A stretch of 13,445 nt of DNA from contig JAFGBW010000087.1 in NCBI GenBank assembly GCA_016932965.1, positions 1 to 13,445 of the forward strand. Reading direction: 5' to 3'. The translations under genes were made by a program, and so were the position numbers. The notes beneath the pieces were generated by a model. That model was given only the letters and a program-made list of their open reading frames with translations, made no database searches and was not told the origin of the DNA. The DNA is from Candidatus Auribacterota bacterium (GTDB lineage Bacteria; Auribacterota; JAFGBW01). Shown in pieces: positions 6,120 through 12,943 of this stretch. Position 1 is the first letter of the stretch, and each line of letters begins with the position of its first letter.

Positions 6120-6853
6120 ACACCGACCTCCATTTTTTCCTTTTGATTGAAGTCATAGATAACGGCAGATATATTGCTATCTTCAGGCGGCCTTTTATGG
6201 GTGGCCTTCATCATTTTTTCATTTTCAGGTACTTCACAATTTAAAATACCGTTCTTTACAGCTACATCATAAAAAAATATCGGCTCCGGCTTTCCCTGTT
6301 CATTGAAATAAATATCGAACAACATGCTCCCAATAGGAATAGTTTCTTCCAAAGGTTGTTCTTTGCCCACCGGTTCAAAAAATTCTGCTGCAAATTCTTT
6401 TGTACCGAGAAAAGGCCTTCGCCAGCATTGCCCTTTACGAACTCTTCTCCTGAATATTTCCACATATTTTTTTGGCGGATTTTCTTTTAAAAATGAATCC
6501 TGATAAATGGAAGCCTCAATAATGTAAGAAACATCTTTTAAAACTATGCTGTTCCGCTGAGCTCGATTTACGGGCTTTCCTAATGAATTTACTTCATCAA
6601 TAATAATTGGATTTTTACCCTGCTTTGAATTTATTTCATTTCTACGGACAGAAAAGAATTTAACCGGGTTAAGAATCCAGATTTTCCGCACATACCATTT
6701 GAATTCCGGCTTCCATAAAATGGAATCCAGAACTCCCCTTGCTGCTGAAGGCGTCATGCAGGGATATGTCATCCGCTCCACCTTCAAATCAGGCCGGGTG
6801 AAACAGGCAAATTCTCCTGTTACCTTGACCCTTAAAATTTCACTATCAAGCAT
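6116..6853 (-). CDS. cas5c: Cas5c (Cas5d), expected pre-crRNA endoribonuclease and 5'-handle cap
   Basis: In type I-C, which lacks Cas6, Cas5c cuts pre-crRNA at the base of the repeat hairpin and stays on the 5' handle. The 245-aa product has the family landmarks: a first RRM strand (ILRVKVTGEFACFTRPDLKVE), MTPSAARGVLDSILWKP, VRRNEI, the FRRRVRKGQCWRRPFLGTKEF block and GSMLFDIYF. AAGGAGGG lies upstream of the ATG at 6853, 22 bp after cas3, and its stop overlaps the cas8c start. As I recall B. halodurans Cas5d, the active residues are Tyr46, Lys116 and His117 (SIYWKP, GKHYSILQR). Here the matching positions read Leu46 (SILWKP), Lys129 and Tyr130 (PKKYVEIFRR). Two of the three catalytic residues therefore appear replaced. 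Tyr54 or Tyr130 might compensate. Confidence 0.95.
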   Translation of the reverse strand: MLDSEILRVKVTGEFACFTRPDLKVERMTYPCMTPSAARGVLDSILWKPEFKWYVRKIWILNPVKFFSVRRNEINSKQGKNPIIIDEVNSLGKPVNRAQRNSIVLKDVSYIIEASIYQDSFLKENPPKKYVEIFRRRVRKGQCWRRPFLGTKEFAAEFFEPVGKEQPLEETIPIGSMLFDIYFNEQGKPEPIFFYDVAVKNGILNCEVPENEKMMKATHKRPPEDSNISAVIYDFNQKEKMEVGV

Positions 6854-6875
6854 CGCAATCCCTCCTTATATGAAA

Positions 6876-9050
6876 TTATACAATCATTTCTTCCACGGTT
6901 AATGGATCAACCACTATTCCGGTTTCATCATATTTACCATTCCAAAGCCAATAACCCTGGGTTTTGTCTTCAATCTTTTTTTCTTCCAGCCATACCCTGT
7001 GTTTCAATAAAAAATTCCTGTAAACAGGAACTGAAAAGACCTGCATTTTTCTGAAATCTTCTTTTGATAAATAAGGTTTGTATCGTATGCTTTCATATAG
7101 TGTCCGACTGTCGTCATTGTAATTCCAGACAAAAATACTTTCTGTTGCCTGATCTATAATACGGAAGGCATCATTAACAGTTTCAAACATGAATTCTAAT
7201 CTTGCCTGATTAATTTTTTTCTTATCCGGGTCGGCATATAATTTTATGATGCGTTTATAATATTCTTTAAAAAAGTCATGTTCATGGAGTCGGTTTATAT
7301 CAGCCTTAATAAGATTTTCTGCCTCCTGCGCGTATGCACCATAATTCTTATCCGGCATTTTTTCGCCTTCAAGTTTGAATAGCATGACATTGCCTAATCT
7401 GTTCATTTTCCCCTCACGGTTGCATCGACCCGCTGACTGAATAATGGATTCCAGCGGAGCCATTGCACGCATGACACAAGGGAAATCAAAATCAACTCCC
7501 GCTTCAATAAGTTGAGTTGATGAAACAAATATTTTAATTCTATCCGCTAAATCTTTGCGTATAGAATCAATAACTGCCCACCTGTGAACAGGACACATGG
7601 AAGTAGATAAATGATAGATTTTTTCAAATTCTTTTATATTGATGCCTGCTACCTGGTAACACTCGCGAGCGGATTTCTTTGTATTGAAAATAACAAGTAC
7701 GGAATCTTTCTGTTGTACCGCTTCTGCCCATAAATCAGTCATAGAAACAGGAACAAGATCATTTTTAAAAAAATAGGATACACGCTTTGTTTTATCGAAA
7801 AGTAATTTTGAATCCTCAACCAAGGGAGTAATATTCTCTATTCCTTCAAAATCCGCCCTTTTCTCAAAAGCCGGTAATGTGGCTGTACAAAATAAGAAAG
7901 ATGAATTCATGACAGATTGAATATTTTTAAGCAGAGTCAAAACCGGAAGAATGACATCTTTTGGAATGGATTGCACTTCATCGAAAATGATTACGGATTC
8001 CGAAATATTATGAATTTTCCTGCATTTTGAAGGCTTATTGCTGAAAAGAGATTCAAAAAATTGTACTGTCGTTGTAACAATAATCGGATAATCCCAATTT
8101 TCAGTCGCCAAAAGTTTTCTTTTTTGTATGGGATCAATATTTTCTTTATCATCCTTATCATTTTCATTGTAATTGGAATGATGCTCCAAGACCCATTCAT
8201 CGCCAAAAATATTTTTCAAAATGCGGGCAGTTTGATCAATGATGTTAATATAAGGCAGAATCAAGATCAGCCTTTTCATTTTATTTTCTTTGGCATGGCG
8301 CATTGCCCATGAAACAGAGGATAACGTTTTTCCAAGACCTGTCGGAACATTTAGAGAATAAAATCCGCATGGAAGCCCTGATTTTTTCAAAACTTCTGTA
8401 AGAACCTGATTTCTTAATTGATTAATTTCCCCGGTTTTTTCTTTACTATCAATAAGGTCTTTCAGCCTGCGGATCATTTCATCCAAAGGCCAAAATTTAC
8501 TTTCTCTTGTAGTTGCCTTATCAGGCTCAAAATGAGCTTCTGTATCCAGCCAGTCTGCGTCTGTTAAACTGCTGAATAGATAACGGACAAAACATTCCCT
8601 ATGCATTGGATCGGAAAATTTGATGTTGGAAATTTTAAAATCTGATTCTGATATATGATTATCTTTCAAGTACGTTTGAACAACCTGATCAAAATTTATG
8701 ACATCATTGTGAATATAAGGGTCAACATCGCCTTTCCAATGGCTTCGATCAGGAATTCCCTTATGATGGCCATCTATAGCAAATGAGATTTCATTTTGTT
8801 TCAATATTCTTGAATAACCAGCACCCCAGCTTGCGTGTGGAACACTTCCCCTTTCTCCACTATTAACCAAATAGGTTTGAAAATCTGTTTGATATTTTCC
8901 CAGATCATGAAACATTCCAGCCCAATAAAAAAACTTACTCCAATCTTTATTGAGACAAAAAGATTCAGCTAGTTTTGCCGTTTTATTGAGATGATCTGAC
9001 AATAAATGCCGTTTACCCTGATCATTTTCCGAATGTGCGTAATATTCCAT
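6876..9050 (-). CDS. cas3: Cas3 helicase-nuclease (type I-C, HD plus SF2)
   Basis: Cas3 is recruited by target-bound Cascade and unwinds and degrades DNA 3' to 5'. The 724-aa product is full length for I-C. The N-terminal HD nuclease shows His20 (DHLNKTAKLAESF), the HD pair in MFHDLGK (48-49), HH around 95-96 (DGHHKG) and SLTDADWLD (Asp164). The SF2 helicase shows Walker A VPTGLGKT (235-242), DEVQ (357-360), CTATLP (388-393), VLVIFNTKKSA (451-461), SSTQLIEAGVDFD (510-522) and QSAGRCNREG (538-547). A C-terminal domain with YWLWNGKYDETGIV closes it. All catalytic motifs appear intact. The start at 9050 has GGGGGA upstream. It begins 3 bp after a remnant of a different cas3, and cas5c follows after 22 bp. 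Confidence 0.97.
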   Translation of the reverse strand: MEYYAHSENDQGKRHLLSDHLNKTAKLAESFCLNKDWSKFFYWAGMFHDLGKYQTDFQTYLVNSGERGSVPHASWGAGYSRILKQNEISFAIDGHHKGIPDRSHWKGDVDPYIHNDVINFDQVVQTYLKDNHISESDFKISNIKFSDPMHRECFVRYLFSSLTDADWLDTEAHFEPDKATTRESKFWPLDEMIRRLKDLIDSKEKTGEINQLRNQVLTEVLKKSGLPCGFYSLNVPTGLGKTLSSVSWAMRHAKENKMKRLILILPYINIIDQTARILKNIFGDEWVLEHHSNYNENDKDDKENIDPIQKRKLLATENWDYPIIVTTTVQFFESLFSNKPSKCRKIHNISESVIIFDEVQSIPKDVILPVLTLLKNIQSVMNSSFLFCTATLPAFEKRADFEGIENITPLVEDSKLLFDKTKRVSYFFKNDLVPVSMTDLWAEAVQQKDSVLVIFNTKKSARECYQVAGINIKEFEKIYHLSTSMCPVHRWAVIDSIRKDLADRIKIFVSSTQLIEAGVDFDFPCVMRAMAPLESIIQSAGRCNREGKMNRLGNVMLFKLEGEKMPDKNYGAYAQEAENLIKADINRLHEHDFFKEYYKRIIKLYADPDKKKINQARLEFMFETVNDAFRIIDQATESIFVWNYNDDSRTLYESIRYKPYLSKEDFRKMQVFSVPVYRNFLLKHRVWLEEKKIEDKTQGYWLWNGKYDETGIVVDPLTVEEMIV

Positions 9051-9053
9051 AAT

Positions 9054-9161
9054 TTATTCCCCCACCGCGGCGACATCGAGACAGTGGTAAGGCAGGAGAT
9101 GATAATTCCCCTCCTTGTCCGCCTTGCCCCAGTATTGGTAATAGGATTTATCCAAAGTCAT
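9054..9161 (-). pseudogene. Remnant of a type I-E-like cas3 (N-terminal 35 codons)
   Basis: The minus strand encodes [14 protein letters not shown], then [16 protein letters not shown] and a stop. YWGK followed by [12 protein letters not shown] is the signature start of type I-E Cas3 HD domains (Escherichia coli Cas3, as I recall it, has CHYWGKSS and [17 protein letters not shown]). His26 would be the first metal-ligand histidine. The reading stops after VGE, and the intact I-C cas3 begins 3 bp later with an unrelated N-terminus. The rest of the I-E gene is therefore missing. The ATG overlaps the stop of an upstream small ORF (ATGA), and the frame is undamaged. This looks like a recombination scar where an I-C operon replaced a I-E cas3. 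It may still be translated as a 35-aa peptide. Confidence 0.72.
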
Positions 9162-9262
9162 ATCGTTACCTGTCTTTCCAATTCATCCCGCGCTTCTTGC
9201 CGGTAAAAACACAGAGATTCCGCGTGGTTTGAAAATGGGAAATTTAAAACTTGATTGAACAT
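9158..9262 (-). CDS. Small ORF (34 aa) upstream of the cas3 remnant, unknown
   Basis: ATG at 9262 has AAGGGGGA (9271-9278) 8 bp upstream. The product [19 protein letters not shown] continues to a charged tail ending [12 protein letters not shown], and its stop overlaps the ATG of the cas3 remnant (ATGA), as in coupled genes. It lies 31 bp after the Sel1-repeat gene. I do not recognise it. It could be a real small protein, or the tail of a gene that once preceded the I-E cas3. Confidence 0.35.
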   Translation of the reverse strand: MFNQVLNFPFSNHAESLCFYRQEARDELERQVTI

Positions 9263-9293
9263 GAAATGGGTCCCCCTTCATGACAAAAGAAAG

Positions 9294-10718
9294 TCATATT
9301 ATGACCCTCTTTCCCTGATCCGTAAACCTTATATTTTCACCAAATCCCCGTGACGCAGACCTGTTTAGCAGCAGACAGGTCGCGTCCTCAAGGTCCGTTA
9401 AAACATATTCAGCTACCCATCCCTTGTCTTTTAAATAAGCGCTCAAATGATAAAAAGCCTCCCCCAGCTCGTACCTGGCGCCGGAATCATCTCCTTCAAC
9501 CCCCTCTGAAAATAAACGCTTCATCCTGCTTCTTTCTCCCGAATGAAAATGATGAAGCAGTCCTTTGATCTTTTCTTTTTGTTCCATCGAAAAATCCGGC
9601 GGCTTTGAATCCCCATCTCCTTCTGTTTTCAGTTCAGACCCGGGTTTTTTCGATGAAACCGCACTGATGCTCTCGTTCATAAAAGCAGATTCCTTTATCT
9701 GCTCCAGCAGAGCCTTCGCCTTCCCGGATAAAAGCGTATTCCCCCTGGAAACCACCTCTTCTGCCAGGCATTTCGCCTTCGACAGGCTGCTTTCGCACCC
9801 TTTGCCTGTCAGGTACAGACCCGCCAAAGCGTATTTCGCATACATGTCATCCTGCCCTGCCGCTTTCAATAACCATCCAAAACCATTTGCATACCGTTTA
9901 GCGCGAAGACACAAACACCCCATCTTTGTCTGGGCAATTGCCTTCCCCTGCCCGGCTGATTCCTCGATTTTCATAAATTCCTGGAATATCCTGACCTGAT
10001 ATGAATGAAGGACACCCGGGGTTCCGCATGAAAACCGTTCTGCGCTTTTGATGTATACCGGAATCAATTCATCCAGCCATGTCCAGGCATATTCATCCCC
10101 GAGCAGGATGGCTTCCAGAAGTAAATGTAAAGCCCGGACATGACTTTGAGGACGAAAACACAAACCATCATTTCTCAGATACAGTTTCGCCAGTTCCACC
10201 CGGGCTTCCAAACTCCCCCTTCTGATCCAGCTTTTGAGACATTTAAAAGGGCCGGTCCAGTTCTCATGGAGAGGCCTCTTTTCAAACAGTTTTTTCAAAT
10301 ACGTCTCGGCTTCAGCCTCCCGGGATTCGGCAATCCGTCTATATAAGTCGAACGCTTTGTCATGGTCTTTGTTAACAATACAGCCGCTTTCATACAACCT
10401 GCCCAAATAATACAACGCCTTTGCATTACCCCCCTCGGCGGCTTTTATCAGCCAGTAAAAAACTTCAAACCGGAATTCCTCGTCCTCGCCGTCTGACATA
10501 TTTCTTGTACAGCCCATTTTTAAAAAAAAATACAGCTGTGTTCCAAGCTGTCCTTCTTTTTTATGATCCCCGTTCAACACGCCGAGATACAGGATTTTAT
10601 AAACCGGGATTTCATCCATGGGCAGAATTTTAAACCAGAAAGGAAACACAACCTCCCCTGGATATTTCCGCCTTTTATACAGCAGATAATCCGCCTCGGT
10701 TAGACAACGTGATGACAT
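9294..10718 (-). CDS. Sel1-repeat (TPR-like) protein, upstream of the cas operon
   Basis: The 474-aa product has Sel1-like helical repeats. The clearest span about 86-140 (VFYWLIKAAEGGNAKALYYLGRLYESGCIVNKDHDKAFDLYRRIA) and 279-325 (GFGWLLKAAGQDDMYAKYALAGLYLTGKG and the following helix), with weaker ones at about 168-210 and 255-275. A low-complexity linker (about 350-378) leads to a C-terminal helical segment. Such repeats act as protein-interaction scaffolds. I see no signal peptide or membrane segment, so it is probably cytoplasmic; its partner is unknown. The start at 10718 has AGAGG upstream. It is the first gene in the cas direction, 31 bp before the next ORF, so it may be co-transcribed with cas. 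Sel1 proteins are not standard I-C components. Confidence 0.85.
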   Translation of the reverse strand: MSSRCLTEADYLLYKRRKYPGEVVFPFWFKILPMDEIPVYKILYLGVLNGDHKKEGQLGTQLYFFLKMGCTRNMSDGEDEEFRFEVFYWLIKAAEGGNAKALYYLGRLYESGCIVNKDHDKAFDLYRRIAESREAEAETYLKKLFEKRPLHENWTGPFKCLKSWIRRGSLEARVELAKLYLRNDGLCFRPQSHVRALHLLLEAILLGDEYAWTWLDELIPVYIKSAERFSCGTPGVLHSYQVRIFQEFMKIEESAGQGKAIAQTKMGCLCLRAKRYANGFGWLLKAAGQDDMYAKYALAGLYLTGKGCESSLSKAKCLAEEVVSRGNTLLSGKAKALLEQIKESAFMNESISAVSSKKPGSELKTEGDGDSKPPDFSMEQKEKIKGLLHHFHSGERSRMKRLFSEGVEGDDSGARYELGEAFYHLSAYLKDKGWVAEYVLTDLEDATCLLLNRSASRGFGENIRFTDQGKRVII

Positions 10719-10818
10719 ATTTAACCTCTCATTTATCTTAAATATGAATTATTAGTATCAATAATCAGGTTTTATTACAATAAAAAAATACTAAATTTGG
10801 TTTTTTTATTAAAAATCA

Positions 10819-10846
10819 TTGACAAAATGTGAGAAAAAATTAAACT
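10819..10846 (+). promoter_or_regulatory. Candidate promoter of xre-immA
   Basis: TTGACA at 10819-10824 is an exact -35, and TAAACT at 10841-10846 is a 4-of-6 match to the -10 at 16-bp spacing. It would give a 5' leader of about 80 nt that contains the TTTGAGAT element and the hairpin at 10891-10914. Confidence 0.5.
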
Positions 10847-10861
10847 TTTATTAAAAAATAA

Positions 10862-10914
10862 TTTGAGATTTGAAATCTTGCATTTGAGATTCATCATGCC
10901 TGAAGGCATGATGA
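10862..10914 (+). repeat. TTTGAGAT-type element and perfect hairpin upstream of xre
   Basis: The AT-rich block (TTTGAGATTTGAAATCT then CATTTGAGATT) runs into TCATCATGCC-TGAA-GGCATGATGA (10891-10914), a perfect 10-bp stem with a TGAA tetraloop. It ends 16 bp before the start codon and just before the Shine-Dalgarno AAAGGA. The same ATTCATCATGCC word in the same order occurs upstream of cas2. Confidence 0.7.
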
Positions 10915-10930
10915 CAAGAAAGGACATCGC

Positions 10931-11986
10931 ATGGAGTTGAAAAAATTAGGAGAAAACCTGCGGCAGATCCGGAAACAGAGGCAATTGACTCTTCAGGAGT
11001 TGTCTGAACAATCCGGCATCCCGCTTAATACATTAGGCCGCATCGAACGGGGCCAGAACTGGCCGTCGGTGCAGTGGATCTCGAAACTGAGTGATGCCCT
11101 GGAGGTGCCTGTGAACGCCCTGTTTCAGGAAGAACCCAAACCCATCATCCATTACCGCGGGGAGAAAAAGTTGTCCCCCCGATTGAAGCAGGAAACCGAA
11201 ACCATCATCAGCTTTTATTCCAGGCTTGAAGATATGTGCGGCGCTCAGAAATATCATTCTTTTCCGCTGGACATTCCTTTATACCAGTTTTCAATGTCTG
11301 ACATCGAAGAAGCAGCAAACCAAACCCGGGAACTGTTGGGCATCGGACATGCCATTGTGTTTGATCTTATCCATCTTTTGGAATCAAGCGGACTCCGCGT
11401 GATTGTGCGGAATATGCCGCAGGAAATCACGGGTTTTTCCTACTTCAGCCCCAGGAGCAAAAGCATCAATTTCTTCCTCAATTCCAAAGATACCGCCGAA
11501 CGAAAAATCTTCACCCTGGCGCATGAGCTGGGGCATGTGATTTTTCATCAGGGAGGGGCCAAATACCTGGTTTACCAGCCTTGCTTGTCAGAGGAAGACC
11601 TGGAAAGATCCGCCAGATACTTTGCCTCCTGTTTTCTCATGCCTGAAAAAACCGTTCGCAGCACAGTCCGTCAGCTGGGAATCGGACTTTCAAACTGGAA
11701 TTTTGATCTGTTGATCAGCATCAAGAGCCGTTTCAGCGTTTCTGCACAGGCTTTTCTCCAGCGTTTGTCTGAACTGGATCTCATTCAAAAAAAACAGAAG
11801 GAATCCATGGAATCCGAAATCAGGTTTCATTACGGCCAGACGAATTACCGGGAACCCGGACCCGGAATCCATCTGCGTGAAAATCAGCGCCTCAAAGACA
11901 TGCTTCTCATTGCGGCACATTCACCCGTTGATTCAATAGAGGCCAAGACCATGGAGAAGGAATTGACCAGACTGGGAGTGATTTAA
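10931..11986 (+). CDS. XRE-family HTH regulator fused to an ImmA/IrrE metallopeptidase
   Basis: The product is 351 aa. The N-terminal 65 residues form a Cro/C1-type HTH (LRQIRKQRQLTLQELSEQSGIP with NTLGRIERG). The middle has the ImmA/IrrE zinc-protease motif LAHELGH (His198, Glu199, His202), with Glu225 of ERSARYFASCFLMP as likely third ligand. The last 60 residues are charged and variable. In characterised relatives the protease half cleaves a repressor (ImmR, DdrO), and fused forms often act as stress- or mobile-element-linked regulators. AAAGGA precedes the ATG, and a TTGACA promoter lies upstream. It is divergent from the Sel1-cas unit, so control of that unit is a natural hypothesis; other targets are equally possible. 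Confidence 0.9.
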   Translation: MELKKLGENLRQIRKQRQLTLQELSEQSGIPLNTLGRIERGQNWPSVQWISKLSDALEVPVNALFQEEPKPIIHYRGEKKLSPRLKQETETIISFYSRLEDMCGAQKYHSFPLDIPLYQFSMSDIEEAANQTRELLGIGHAIVFDLIHLLESSGLRVIVRNMPQEITGFSYFSPRSKSINFFLNSKDTAERKIFTLAHELGHVIFHQGGAKYLVYQPCLSEEDLERSARYFASCFLMPEKTVRSTVRQLGIGLSNWNFDLLISIKSRFSVSAQAFLQRLSELDLIQKKQKESMESEIRFHYGQTNYREPGPGIHLRENQRLKDMLLIAAHSPVDSIEAKTMEKELTRLGVI

Positions 11987-12039
11987 TCCATACAGGATTG
12001 TAGATCATGCAATCTGATCTAAATTTTTCATTCACTTTT

Positions 12040-12066
12040 CTCAGCGCCTCCGCGCCTCTGCGGGAG
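12040..12066. repeat. GC-rich dispersed repeat (CTCAGCGCCTCCGCGCCTCT type)
   Basis: The block reads CTCAGCGCCTCCGCGCCTCT then GCGGGAG, set in AT-rich flanks (ttttcattcac before, tagttttgat after). It matches the intergenic repeat type I know from many environmental bacterial genomes, usually seen as AGAGGCGCAGAGGCGCTGAG on one strand. Its mobility is not understood. Only one copy lies in this window, so recognition is from memory. Confidence 0.55.
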
Positions 12067-12101
12067 TAGTTTTGATTTGTGAGTGCCAGCGTTGTTTTTT
12101 C

Positions 12102-12131
12102 TTGACCTGAACGCCTGGTTGGCTCAATAAT
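12102..12131 (+). promoter_or_regulatory. Candidate tpiA-secG promoter
   Basis: TTGACC (12102-12107) and AATAAT (12126-12131), each one base off consensus, are separated by 18 bp and lie 42 bp upstream of the GTG start. The palindrome at 12136-12151 falls over the predicted transcription start. Confidence 0.5.
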
Positions 12132-12135
12132 ACCC

Positions 12136-12151
12136 ATCTTTTATAAAAGAT
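12136..12151. promoter_or_regulatory. Perfect 16-bp palindrome ATCTTTTATAAAAGAT before tpiA
   Basis: It is an exact inverted repeat 21 bp upstream of the tpiA start and 4 bp downstream of the candidate -10. It could be an operator at the transcription start. Because it is very AT-rich, chance remains possible. Confidence 0.35.
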
Positions 12152-12172
12152 CATCAACAACAGGAGAAATCC

Positions 12173-12931
12173 GTGAAACGAACACCCGTTATTGCAGCGA
12201 ACTGGAAAATGAACATCACTCCGTCTGAATCGGAGGGGTTTGTCAAAGCGTTTATTCCTCTGGTCAAAGACAACCGGGAAGTGGAAATCGTGCTGTGTCC
12301 GTCCTCCCCCACCATTGAAAGAGTCACCCGGTCGTTGAAAGACGCTCAAAACATCAAAACCGGCGGCCAGAACATCTATTTTGAAGTCAACGGGGCCTTT
12401 ACAGGAGAAACCAGCGCCTCCATGCTCAAGGACCTTGGCTGCTCTTATGTGATCCTCGGGCATTCTGAAAGACGCGAGATTTTTCACGAGACCAATGACA
12501 TGGTTAATAAAAAGGTGAAAAAGGCGCTCCAAACCGGTCTGTCCTGCATCGTGTGTGTCGGAGAAAAACTCTCTGAAAGACAAAACGGCCGGACAGAAAG
12601 TGTTGTGAAAGATCATGTCACGAATTCCCTGGCGAATTTTTCCAAAGACGACATGAAAAACATCGTGATCGCCTATGAGCCTGTGTGGGCGATTGGAACA
12701 GGGGTAAACGCAACGCCTGAACAGGCCGAGGAAGTGCACGTTTTTATCCGGGGTCTTCTAAAAGACATGTTTGATGAGGAAACCGCTGAAGCGACAAGGA
12801 TCCAGTACGGCGGGAGTGTCAAACCCGAGAACATCAAGGAACTCATGGCTCAAAAGAACATAGACGGCGCCCTGGTCGGCGGGGCCAGTTTGAAACCCGA
12901 TTCCTTTGCAAAAATCGTTAATTATCAATAA
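12173..12931 (+). CDS. tpiA: Triosephosphate isomerase
   Basis: This enzyme interconverts dihydroxyacetone phosphate and glyceraldehyde 3-phosphate in glycolysis and gluconeogenesis; it is cytoplasmic and dimeric. The 252-aa TIM barrel shows all active-site elements: Asn10 and Lys12 in AANWKMN, the electrophile His97 in ILGHSERR, the catalytic base Glu169 in IAYEPVWAIGTG, the phosphate-gripping loop that follows it, and YGGSVKPEN near the end. Translation starts at GTG (12173), chosen for AGGAG 6 bp upstream and because the family begins a few residues before NWK. secG follows after 12 bp, a common pairing in delta-proteobacterial-type genomes. It is a housekeeping gene marking the chromosomal side of the CRISPR locus. 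Confidence 0.97.
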   Translation: MKRTPVIAANWKMNITPSESEGFVKAFIPLVKDNREVEIVLCPSSPTIERVTRSLKDAQNIKTGGQNIYFEVNGAFTGETSASMLKDLGCSYVILGHSERREIFHETNDMVNKKVKKALQTGLSCIVCVGEKLSERQNGRTESVVKDHVTNSLANFSKDDMKNIVIAYEPVWAIGTGVNATPEQAEEVHVFIRGLLKDMFDEETAEATRIQYGGSVKPENIKELMAQKNIDGALVGGASLKPDSFAKIVNYQ

Positions 12932-12943
12932 GGACTTCATATT

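Larger units (their letters stand above)
10719..10930. promoter_or_regulatory. Divergent intergenic region between the Sel1/cas direction and xre-immA
   Basis: These 212 AT-rich bp should hold the promoters of both divergent units. On the plus strand a good promoter is visible (separate entry). On the minus strand the best candidate is weak (TTGTAA, 17 bp, then TACTAA, in the area 10750-10780). The last 70 bp before xre hold a TTTGAGAT element and a perfect 10-bp hairpin. I could not identify an XRE operator by symmetry alone. Confidence 0.5.
11987..12172 (+). other. Spacer between xre-immA and tpiA
   Basis: This 186-bp non-coding stretch holds, in order: a weak stem (GATTG at 11996-12000 with CAATC at 12010-12014) followed by a T-rich run, which might act as a poor terminator; a GC-rich dispersed repeat (12040-12066); a candidate tpiA promoter (12102-12131); and a 16-bp palindrome (12136-12151). 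A reading frame across part of it on the minus strand has no gene-like features. Confidence 0.6.

Noticed and set aside
9565-9999. 144-aa plus-strand reading frame
   Set aside because: It is antisense to the Sel1-repeat gene and shows no domain or ribosome site.
11996-12030. Rho-independent terminator after xre-immA
   Set aside because: The stem is only 5-6 bp, and the T-run starts several bases after it; too weak to call.
11907-12137. 76-aa minus-strand reading frame at the end of xre
   Set aside because: Much of it is the GC-rich dispersed repeat read through (SRRGAEALRK), a frequent false gene.
12041-12739. 232-aa minus-strand reading frame over tpiA
   Set aside because: It is antisense to a fully conserved tpiA, and its composition (many Phe, Arg and His) is typical of a shadow frame.
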